From Chondrus crispus (lineage: Eukaryota; Rhodophyta; Florideophyceae; Gigartinales; Gigartinaceae): a DNA stretch of 64,000 nt. Positions 22,301 through 30,889 of this stretch are shown here, one piece after another. The stretch is from contig NW_005178753.1 in assembly GCF_000350225.1 (NCBI RefSeq), positions 1 through 64,000 on the forward strand. Direction: 5' to 3'. The first letter of the stretch is position 1. Each line of letters starts with the position of its first letter. A model generated the notes under the pieces. It was not told the origin of the DNA. It saw only the letters and a list, made by a program, of their open reading frames with translations, and searched no databases. A program made the translations under genes and the position numbers.

Positions 22301-24651
22301 TGAGTCCTCTTCTTGCACCCTCTTCTTGCATCGGTTTCATGCATGTCTCCAACGGTTGATTCCGTCTCTTTCACATTTCTGTACATGCTCCTCGCACCAC
22401 CTCTTCCCACGCTGACATGGTTGGCGTACTCTTCGCAAGGCCTGTTACATAGAGAGCATGTCCTTCGCATCCTATATTGCTAGTAAGAAGCGCGTAGCTG
22501 TTTATGAAGACGGACAACTGAAGCTGTTTATGAAGACGGACAACTGAAGCGATCTGCAGGCAGTACGTACTACGACAATAGATGAACAGTTGCAAAGGTA
22601 ACCAACCACATGCATTTCTATCACATTACAACACTACAAGTCACCCTCCCCATCCTTTCATCGCAATCTCTAAAACTCCGAGACTTCTAAGAGCACAAAA
22701 GGAAAAGGTGAGCATCCGTTTGTTGAAGAAAGAATTCTTTCTTTCTGTTTCACGCCCAACACTTCCCTGAGCAACCTCCTAACGATACGCCTCTGCACGG
22801 CCACGCTCTCCATCCACACCACCTCGCGATCGATCCTCAAACGGATGCTCACAATGCTTTTCCTTTTGTGCTCTTATGAAGTGACCTTCTCCTTCTCCTA
22901 TATTCTCTTCGCCCCCGCTGCTTCACGACCAACATCTCCCTGAGCAACCTCCTAACGATACGCCTCTGCACGGCCACGCTCTCCATCCACACCACCTCGC
23001 GATCGATCCTCAAACGGATTCTCACAATGCTTTTCCTTTTGTGCTCTTATGAAGTGACCTTCTCCTTCTCCTATATTCTCTTCGCCCCCGCTGCTTCACG
23101 ACCAACATCTCCCTGAGCAACCTCCTAACGATACGCCTCTGCACGGCCACGCTCTCCATCCACACCACCTCGCGATCGATCCTCAAACGGATGCTCACAA
23201 TGCTTTTCCTTTTGTGCTCTTATGAAGTGGCCTTCTCCTTCTCCTATATTCTCTTCGCCCCCGCTGCTTCACGCCCAACACCTCCCTGAGCACCCTCCTA
23301 ACGATACGCCTCTGCACGGCCACGCTCTTCCTCCACAGCACCTTGCGATCGATCCTCAAGCCGTCCGCGCGCGCGCACACCACACGATCAAACACGCCCC
23401 CTGTCACTCGTTTCGAGTACTCTCTCTCGTCTCTCAGAAGGTTCGCGCTACTCCCTAGACCTTCTACCACCTACCCGTGCAACTTACCTCAGCACAGCCA
23501 TGACGTTCCCCCGCACACGGTTGCTCGCATACTTCGCATCTTCGAGCGTTTCTCCACGCAAAAAGCACGGTCTCGGCGAGATCCGGCCGCGCGCCAGCAG
23601 CATCGAAGACATGCAAGGGAAGGGGACCGGGAACAGACGGGGAATGGTGGGGACGGGGAATGGTTGAGATTAACGGAGAGTCGCCTTGGCGGCGCGAGCG
23701 GACTAAGGTACACGTGTACACTTAGTGATTGAGGACACGTGTGCGGTTTCCAATTCTTTCCGATCCAGAACTGCTGATTCCAGCCGTGGCACCTCGCCGT
23801 CCCCTCATGCATCTACAACACCAGTTGTAGATGCATGATGGGACGGATGCTTTACTGGTGTGACGTCGGAGCCGCCACCGGCTCCGACGTCTCACCAGTT
23901 GTACTATGGCGGCGACGTCGGAGCCGTCGAAGGAGTTGCAATGCAGCACGCATCGATTTGCAACCCGCATTAATTTTATTAGAGTCAGACATCAAGCCCG
24001 CCTTAAATACGCTCTGGACTTGTCCAAACAATAGGCGAAACAAACATACAACTCGCACCCATGTGCACTACAAGGACGCAGACCTTCTAGCTCTAGAACG
24101 TCCAATAACATTCTACAACACAATAACTGTGAAATACTCACTATTTGCAATAAGGTGCAATGGATTTGCGTTTTGTGCAAAACCTTTGACCTCACACTCT
24201 GCTCATACCAGGTTAAACAACGACTTCTTTCCTCTCTAGAGATAGAACATGTACAGTTACACCGTCTAGGACTGTGATCGATGCGATTCTAGGAAAATCG
24301 GTCTCTGAATGCTCGCATTCACTGTACATAACTGGACATTTCATGACGTGCATAACGCAACGTGACTCTGTCTGTCCATACGCCACAGGTTCAGCAGAAG
24401 ATAACCTAACGTGTGCGTCAACAGAGATGCAGCAGTTCATTCTACAGTATGTGAGAACAAAGCTTGTTGTAAAAAGTACTTTTTGTGACTCGTGATAATT
24501 GATCTTTATCCAACTGAATTAAAATGAATGGAGCACGGATGGATCACTGCGGAGCTATGGAGGAAGCGGTACTCGAAGATCATTGCATTCTGAAAAGGTG
24601 TAGGTAGATACGGATGGAAAGGATTTTTCTGTTTTTTTTTGCGATGAAGAA
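19343..24651 (+). repeat. Tandem unit U4 (5309 bp)
   Basis: This is the fourth unit. It shares the duplicated GGTGACGACGTCACC motif with U1, has a short VNTR (about three copies), a local duplication of GGGCTGTTGCTTGCCCATAG (about 22170-22215), loss of the stretch before the VNTR, and a duplicated CTGTTTATGAAGACGGACAA (about 22497-22545). It contains the LPMO copy with the nonsense codon. Confidence 0.95.
20370..21983 (+). pseudogene. AA15-like LPMO copy 4, nonsense codon at residue 95
   Basis: The full 1614-base length is kept, but codon 95 (Trp in KDFVWRAG) is TGA at 20652-20654, a single G-to-A change. Translation would stop after the signal peptide and the spacer, before the AGVCGD motif. 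The frame is otherwise open to 21983, including His142 and LQCADISI. One further change (Lys to Glu) lies in the basic tail. Reading through TGA or a sequencing error are alternatives; the intact paralogues favour a recent loss. Confidence 0.87.
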
Positions 24652-27600
24652 GAATAAAAAGAATGCTTCCTGGGGCGGAAATATCAGTGTACAGTGCAAG
24701 GTGAGTCTGTTTATGGTTGTTGATGAATCGGCGGGGAGATAAAAACTTTTAAAATAATGGGACGTAATGGGACGTGCATCTCGTAAAGACGGATAGTACA
24801 CACGGGACCACATGAATAAGCCTTCCATGAGAATGTGATGCAGAAAAGCAGCAGGGATTAAGCGCTGCCCAGACTTCACGTCTCATCTCTTGATAAAACC
24901 GATTCATGCACTATTGCGTTGTCCTCATGCCTCGGACAGACCGACACTGTGTGGTAAAAGAAAGATGTGAAGTGCAGAGCAATCTCCGAACCCAACTCGC
25001 CTCCACCACTCAATTCTTCCTCCACTCCCTTTGCATAGAAAGGTGACGACGTCACCTTTCCCCCGAGCTCCTCAACCAGCCGCTTTCTATTTGTATTTAT
25101 TCTCTTTTCTACAATACTTCTATAACATGCTCAACAACACTCTGAACGACCTGTTCAACAACCTGTTCAACATCCAGTTCAACGACCTGTTCAACAATCA
25201 GTTCAACACCCCCGTGATGCAGTGCCGTATTATGTACAGTTTATACATTCACTGGTATAGATCACGGATAACTCTTTGTAGTAGGCTGGATCAGCTCAAC
25301 ACACTCGATTCAGTCATCAAAGTATCGTGTACGTGTATTTGAAGCACTAGTCTCACTAGTCTCTTGTCTCCTTCCTGTCAGTGACTTGCATTTACCACAC
25401 ATCGCCAGCTACACCCGTAAACCAGACAGTCTATACTTGGTTCATGTCCAAGCTCGCATAACTCAATTCTTTCCCAACTCTTTCCCTTCACACTCTCCTT
25501 CTCAACTACCAAGCCTTGCAAAACTCGTTCTCATTCTGCCCTACCTTTCCTCTCAAACAAATTCCTACCCTTCCGCACCACTTCACAGCCCCATCCATCC
25601 ACATCCATATCCACCCTCCCTCCCTCAAACCCTCATCCTCTTCCCTGCTGTGCAATCATGTCTATTAACGCACTCGTCTTCGTGATTGGGTTCGCCCTTC
25701 TATCCATGCTGCTCCATCATCCTCATGGTCACGCCCTCCTCGCCGTTCCGAACCAACGCGGTGCCCTGGCTACCTCTAAATTTGCCAAGGGCATCAATGA
25801 ATCGGCGCCGAGGGATCCTTTTGCCCATTTTCCGGCGGGCGAAAAGGCCGCAGTTTCTGGGATTGCCGTTGCTTCCCAGGTGAAGGCGGCGGGAAAGAAG
25901 GGCTGGAATCCGTTTCTACCGCTGGAAAAGGATTTCGTATGGAGGGCCGGTGTCTGCGGGGATCAGAAAGGGGCCCGGCAGGATCACTTGCGCGGGGGGA
26001 AATACTACTTCGGTGGTAAGGTCGTGCAGACGCACGTGCAGGGTGGCATCTTGGCGGCGCAGGTGAACCTGGTTTCCAACCATGGGGGGTTCTTCGAGTT
26101 CCACGTATGTGACGTCTCGAAGTGCGGGGGCGAAATCTCGGAGCAGTGCTTTCGGAGCGGCCATTGTCAACAGCTGCAGCGGGAACCGAACGCGATCTGC
26201 GACAATGGTCGCAGCCGGGCATGCGCACCGATTGACCCGCAGTACCCCAGTCGATGGTACTTGCCTTGCTCGCCGTTCGACCCCGACACGATGCACGGGC
26301 GGCAGTACCTCGGCGGGAATAAGATGTTGTATCGCCTTCCAAGCCACTTGCATTGCGAGCATTGCGTTCTGCAGTGGTTTTGGACAACATCTAGCAGGTG
26401 TAATCCGCCGGGCATGGTTGAATACTTCACCGGGGGACAAGGGCCTCGCTGGGGGAAGTGCAAGGGGCAGGGAGGAGCTGAGGGTGGAGTGAACGTACGG
26501 CGCCAGGTTTGCAATCGGGATAACTTCCCACAGGAGTATCTGCAGTGTGCAGATATTTCTATTCTACGACGGTCTACCGGCGCCATTGGACCAACCCCGC
26601 ACACGCCTCTAGCGGGGGGGAACCCAGGTCCGAGCCCGTCGTGGAGCCCGATTGCAACTGGCCCCGCTCTTCCAGTGACGGATTTGGAGGACATCCACGG
26701 GGAGCATGGAAGCAACGCCGGCGCTTCGCACTCCCACGGCGACCAAGACCTTGCGTTCAGTGCGCCGCCGGTCCCGGAAGCTCAAAGTACGGGACCAGAA
26801 GGGTGGGGCGTTGATGTCGAAACTAGCAATCCACTTGAGCTAGACGACGCAACGCCACACCACACCACCGATGCAACCCCGGACCCTTCCCACACGCCTC
26901 GTCCGTCGCGTCCCTCTCCGATACCCAAGTTGGCCATTCCGCCTGGGTACCCGGAAGGCGTGTACGGACATGGGTCCAGTCACATGGGGATGGGCTCGCG
27001 ACGGGTTGCTGTCGTGGCACAGCGTCGAGGGTTTTGGGAATCGCATCGGTGGGCTTCAGGCGAGCACGCGAGGAGAAGCCGGGAGGGGAAGGCGAACCGC
27101 GGGAAGCTGCCGGAAGCGGAGACCGGGCAAGTGCATGGTTTACTCTATCCGCCCGGTCATTCGAAGCTCGAAGAAATCCGGCATCTACTGGCACGGGATG
27201 GTTTGCAATGGGCAAGGGCTGAACTTGCCAGAAGGGAGAAGGAAGCAGAGAAGTCTACTGGTGGAAGTTGAAGAAAGAGCGTTTTAATGTATAGTGCACG
27301 TCTCGTCTAACTAGTATCTGTTTGTTTGTTATGTATAAAGAAATGTATTTCGTCAAAGATTCATCCGGAGATGCTTGGTTGCTACAACATGCTGTTTCAG
27401 TCACAGAAAAAGAAAACAGGTAGCGGTAGTGAAGTGGCATATCAACGAAGGGTGCCGAGGCTGTTGCTTGCCCATAGGAAGGCACTGTTTCCTCGTCATG
27501 CTACGGTCATGCGTACAAACTGTTAGTAATTTACGACGTCTCGCGTTTCATCTTAAATTGATTCCTTGCATCAACATCTTGAGTCCTCTTCTTGCACCCT

Positions 27601-27984
27601 CTTCTTGCACCCTCTTCTTGCACCCTCTTCTTGCATCGGTTTCATGCATGTCTTCTTGCATCGGTTTCATGCATGTCTCCAACGGTTGATTCCGTCTCTT
27701 TCACATTTCTGTACATGCTCCTCGCACCACCTCTTCCCACGCTGACATGGTTGGCGTACTCTTCGCAAGGCCTGTTACATAGAGAGCATGTCCTTCGCAT
27801 CCTATATTGCTAGTAAGAAGCGCGTAGCTGTTTATGAAGACGGACAACAGAAGCCATCCGTAAGCAGTAGGTACCACAGCAATAGAGCTAGAGTTGCAAA
27901 GGTAACCCGCACATCCATTTATTTCACATTAGAGCACTACAAGTCACCCTCCCCATCTTTTCATGGCTATCTCTAACCTACCCA
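24652..27984 (+). repeat. Tandem unit U5, truncated at its right end
   Basis: This is the last unit. It matches the others through the LPMO gene and the VNTR (four copies) and stops matching at about 27984, inside ACCTACCCAC, where single-copy sequence begins. It therefore lacks the 173-bp subrepeats, the twin hairpins and the rest of the unit. Confidence 0.93.
25658..27271 (+). CDS. Secreted AA15-like LPMO, copy 5
   Basis: This is a full-length 537-aa copy with every diagnostic feature of copy 1: signal peptide, His25, His142, LHCEHCVLQW and LQCADISI. The visible protein change is Leu to Phe in the Pro/Ser-rich linker (DLAFSAPP instead of DLALSAPP), outside the catalytic domain. Its 3' flank is shared with the other copies for about 700 bases before the unit ends, so any regulatory sequence in the missing part of the unit does not act downstream of this copy. 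Confidence 0.88.
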   Translation: MSINALVFVIGFALLSMLLHHPHGHALLAVPNQRGALATSKFAKGINESAPRDPFAHFPAGEKAAVSGIAVASQVKAAGKKGWNPFLPLEKDFVWRAGVCGDQKGARQDHLRGGKYYFGGKVVQTHVQGGILAAQVNLVSNHGGFFEFHVCDVSKCGGEISEQCFRSGHCQQLQREPNAICDNGRSRACAPIDPQYPSRWYLPCSPFDPDTMHGRQYLGGNKMLYRLPSHLHCEHCVLQWFWTTSSRCNPPGMVEYFTGGQGPRWGKCKGQGGAEGGVNVRRQVCNRDNFPQEYLQCADISILRRSTGAIGPTPHTPLAGGNPGPSPSWSPIATGPALPVTDLEDIHGEHGSNAGASHSHGDQDLAFSAPPVPEAQSTGPEGWGVDVETSNPLELDDATPHHTTDATPDPSHTPRPSRPSPIPKLAIPPGYPEGVYGHGSSHMGMGSRRVAVVAQRRGFWESHRWASGEHARRSREGKANRGKLPEAETGQVHGLLYPPGHSKLEEIRHLLARDGLQWARAELARREKEAEKSTGGS

Positions 27985-28037
27985 CTTCTTTCGTTCTTCA
28001 ACAACGGGACAACCACAATAGTTTTCCGATTGTCCTT

Positions 28038-28484
28038 TTAGGAAATGACCTTCTCCTTCTCTTCTTCCTCCCTGTCACCGCATGATAACGCGGCGACCTG
28101 TGTCAAAAACAGCATCCAAGCAGCGACCAAAAACGTCGTGTTCACCCACATCCGGCCCTCTGCCTTTTTCCACTGCCCACATCCGCGCATGTACGAGTGA
28201 TACACTGAGTACATACCTTCCATAGAGGCACACGCCGCTAGCACCGAGACCTTCGCCGGAGAGAGGAGCGCGTGCATACCCGCCGAGAACATCGAAATTC
28301 CATTGGAAAGCATTAGGACACTCAGCGCCTTCTTTTCTTCGGGACGAGCTTCGGGGCGGGGGCCGAGAAAGAATTTCACTGCAAGGGCAGGAGCTACTAC
28401 CACGGGAGCGCCGACTACGATAGCGACGATACCACTCAGACGAATTGTCGACTTAACGCTTAGAAGAGAAGAGAGCCACGGCAT
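28038..28484 (-). CDS. Small four-helix membrane protein, unknown function
   Basis: The 148-aa ORF starts at the ATG at 28484 (MPWLSSLL). A longer frame runs to 28682 but would start at GTG, so the ATG is preferred. Four hydrophobic stretches are visible at roughly residues 15-35, 52-72, 78-98 and 118-140. A charged loop rich in Pro, Glu and Lys follows the first, and a short acidic/lysine tail (REEEEKEKV) closes the protein. The order of helices and loops is coherent and supports a real integral membrane protein. I do not recognise the family. It is the first single-copy gene after the tandem array, transcribed toward it, with its stop about 50 bases from the array edge. Confidence 0.6.
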   Translation of the reverse strand: MPWLSSLLSVKSTIRLSGIVAIVVGAPVVVAPALAVKFFLGPRPEARPEEKKALSVLMLSNGISMFSAGMHALLSPAKVSVLAACASMEGMYSVYHSYMRGCGQWKKAEGRMWVNTTFLVAAWMLFLTQVAALSCGDREEEEKEKVIS

Positions 28485-28985
28485 TGTGATGTGCTCGGTG
28501 ATGACACGGTTTTGGTTCTGTTTCGTGTGTGAGAGTAGGCTGGATACTGAAGTGTTTGACGTTGGATGACTTTCTGTGACCAATTCAGCCGTGGGCGCGG
28601 AGGCGAGAAGAAACCAGTCCTTTGTATCTTTGGTTTGGCGTGCCCCCGGGAGTGGAGTTAAGAACTGACAGAGGTTAATCACAATCCCGATTCAAAGAGA
28701 GAAGAACGCAGCCCAACTCGCCGGCAGATCAGTTTCGCAGAATGAGGTTCAGTAAGATATGGTAGCATGACCTAGATTCCAGGTAGCGCATTCAGTTTCA
28801 ATGGTTCATAGTTGCCTCGGAGATCTTAGGCATTCTCTGACAAGAGGGCATCCTCCCTGATATTGATTCATACAGAGACAAAATTATTATCCGCAGACTG
28901 TCGTGACTGTGACGAATGAGGGTTTTTTTTTGCGGAGAGGAGATTTTTTGCTTGCGCCCATGTTTTGGAACACGGAGGCAGCAGT

Positions 28986-29300
28986 ATGCAAAACGGATCA
29001 GCTGCAATTGATCAACGTCGGTCACAAGGACCTGACCAGGCCCACGGCAACATCATGTCCCTCTCGAAGAAAGGCTCCGAGAAACCAACTCTGTGCATGT
29101 GCGTTAACCTGCCTGGACGAAATTGGCCACCATATCGAGAGCTGCATTACTCATGGCGGCACTATTGCAAGAACTACGTCTTGGAGCAAGCCCAAGCAGA
29201 TCCAGGAACAGGACATGGCCTGCTGTTGCCTACGGCGAATGCGATGCTTGACGAAATGACGCATATACTGAAGGGCGGCAATTGGCTTGAGATGGGCTAG
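28986..29300 (+). CDS. Hypothetical ORF, low confidence
   Basis: The open frame starts at an ATG and encodes about 104 aa, with a plausible mixed composition toward its C-terminus (WPPYRELHYSW, then a Gly/Leu-rich end). No family is recognised. It is the first of a series of short plus-strand frames (to 30740) that look protein-like but do not join into one ORF. They may be exons or a decayed gene. Confidence 0.25.
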   Translation: MQNGSAAIDQRRSQGPDQAHGNIMSLSKKGSEKPTLCMCVNLPGRNWPPYRELHYSWRHYCKNYVLEQAQADPGTGHGLLLPTANAMLDEMTHILKGGNWLEMG

Positions 29301-29541
29301 TGCTGCCTCGGTACAAGCGAATTAGAGGGAAGGTCCGCGGACGCCCATTGAATAAATTCTAGAAAAGTTGTGCAGCTCATTCTGAGAATGGTACAGATCC
29401 TTGTCGTGAAAAAGGAAAAACGGGCTAGATTTATTCGCCGCCCTGTGATATGGAAGACCGAAATCATTATAAGGGCATTTAGAGGAAACGCGCAAGCACT
29501 CGAGTACTCATCTCGACGAGAGCTTTATTAGCTATTCGAAC

Positions 29542-29964
29542 ATGGGCGGCTGCGTTGGCCCACCGCGGCACTTGTTTGCTCGCATGGACGAAAGTATTTT
29601 CGATGTGCCAGAGCAGGACGTACCGTCAAGATACTGGAAGTATCAGGCTTTCGACGCATGGCGCGCTCGCGAAGATTTCAGTTTCGAACACGCCGGTGGA
29701 TCCAGTGTTTGTTAAGGACACATCGAGATCTGCTCAGAGCATGTAGGCATTCCCTCGCTTTCGCCTCCGTCAGAGGATCTGGATGCGCAAGCTTCTGTAA
29801 CCCATCTCTCGTTGGAGGTTCTTGTTAGACAACCCCTTTCGGATGCCAGGCAAGACTCTTGCGGCAAGAGCAAGAGGTGGCACCTCTTGCTCTTGCCGCA
29901 AGAGGATATGGTGTGCGCATCATGGGACTCACGAGCTGGAAGGTGGGGCCCGTGCATGAGGTGA
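29542..29964 (+). pseudogene. Possible coding stretch starting MGGC, one in-frame stop
   Basis: An ATG at 29542 opens MGGCVGPP, a sequence compatible with N-terminal myristoylation, and runs 57 codons to TAA at 29713-29715. The same frame is then open for a further 82 codons with protein-like composition (PPSEDLDAQ, VRQPLSDARQ) to TGA at 29962. Either a nonsense mutation, an unrecognised intron or a frameshift separates the halves. It includes a 49-base palindrome at 29856-29904. No homologous family was recognised, so this could also be chance. Confidence 0.3.
29856..29904. repeat. Perfect 24-bp-arm palindrome
   Basis: The arms 29856-29879 and 29881-29904 are exactly complementary around one central G. 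Each arm itself contains the smaller palindrome CTCTTGCGGCAAGAG. RNA from either strand would form a near loopless 24-bp hairpin, and the DNA could form a cruciform. It lies alone in single-copy sequence with no nearby duplicate in the window. Confidence 0.9.
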
Positions 29965-29983
29965 ATCATGGTCACTGCATGCA

Positions 29984-30239
29984 ATGCCGGGTTTTGTCTG
30001 GCTGGACATGACCGTTGCAGATGTACAGGTGGGCCATTCAGTGATGTGTTTTTTCGACAATCATTTATTTTCTTCAGCTTGCCTCAACCGGTCTTGGTCT
30101 CACCAGGGGCCTGGCTCTTCAGAGGGCAGTTAACGACGTCGTTGGCCCCGTCCCCTTCCGCGTGCACGGCGCTGACTATGTTCTATGCGGGACGTTTCAA
30201 CAAAATTATGACTCAAGTCCCCCCTACTTGACGCCCTAG
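29984..30239 (+). CDS. Candidate two-exon mini-gene or exon pair, low confidence
   Basis: The frame from ATG 29984 to 30028 ends at CAG, followed by GTGGGCC. A pyrimidine-rich tract TTATTTTCTTCAG ends at 30077. Removing 30029-30077 (49 bases) joins the frame to an open segment 30078-30239 of good protein-like composition (GLTRGLALQ, GPVPFRVHGADYVL) ending in TAG. The splice sites fit the GT..AG rule but the intron is very short, and no family is recognised. Confidence 0.22.
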
Positions 30240-30362
30240 TTGCTGTTGTAGTAGCCGTGTACGGTTGCTCCGCACTCGCGCACTGTCGGTATCACGAACA
30301 GGTAATGGGATGGGACCTCCATCAACGCCCAGTTTGGACGATTTGGTGCTACTCGCGGCGGC

Positions 30363-30740
30363 ATGCCGCTTGAGTTTTCTTACGAGCAACCGAAACCGCC
30401 GGAGCCGGATTGGCCTTTGTCATCCCAGACGGCATTTGCGAGCTCTTTCCAGGAACGGAGACTGACGCTAGCGCCTGGAATCACAGCTCCATTCCGATCA
30501 AGATCTTATTCTTGGGCGAGAGCCAGGGAACACCGGCTGGGGGGCCTGGAACGCTTTCCCCCGATTAGCGGCACTGAAATTGAAATCGATTCCTCATCTT
30601 CTAGCAGTGACTACGTGCCGATATTCACAACCGCTATGGCTAGCGCGGTCATTCGTGAGCCATGGCACCGAACGGTGACCAATGCCTTGCGCAGATGGAT
30701 TAAGGGCTTCAGGCGGCGACGTCACATTAAAGCTGCATGA
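30363..30740 (+). CDS. Hypothetical ORF with Ser-rich and basic C-terminus, low confidence
   Basis: A 125-codon ATG frame contains a proline/glutamate start, an acidic-serine run (EIEIDSSSSSS) and a basic end (RRWIKGFRRRRH). A second frame inside 30395-30570 is equally protein-like (FVIPDGICELF), so frameshifts may have broken an older gene here. It ends about 150 bases from the convergent stop of the deubiquitinase gene. Function is unknown. Confidence 0.22.
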   Translation: MPLEFSYEQPKPPEPDWPLSSQTAFASSFQERRLTLAPGITAPFRSRSYSWARAREHRLGGLERFPPISGTEIEIDSSSSSSDYVPIFTTAMASAVIREPWHRTVTNALRRWIKGFRRRRHIKAA

Positions 30741-30889
30741 GTTGGTCAGTGAAATTTAGCTACCGGACTCTCTACTCCACTTCGTTGCAGCCTGAAAGAG
30801 TTTGAAGTCAGTGACCCCTCCCGATGCATCTAACGTGTCGAAGGCATACTTCACGTTCAAGAGATGATAGAGTCCAAAACTGAGGTAAT

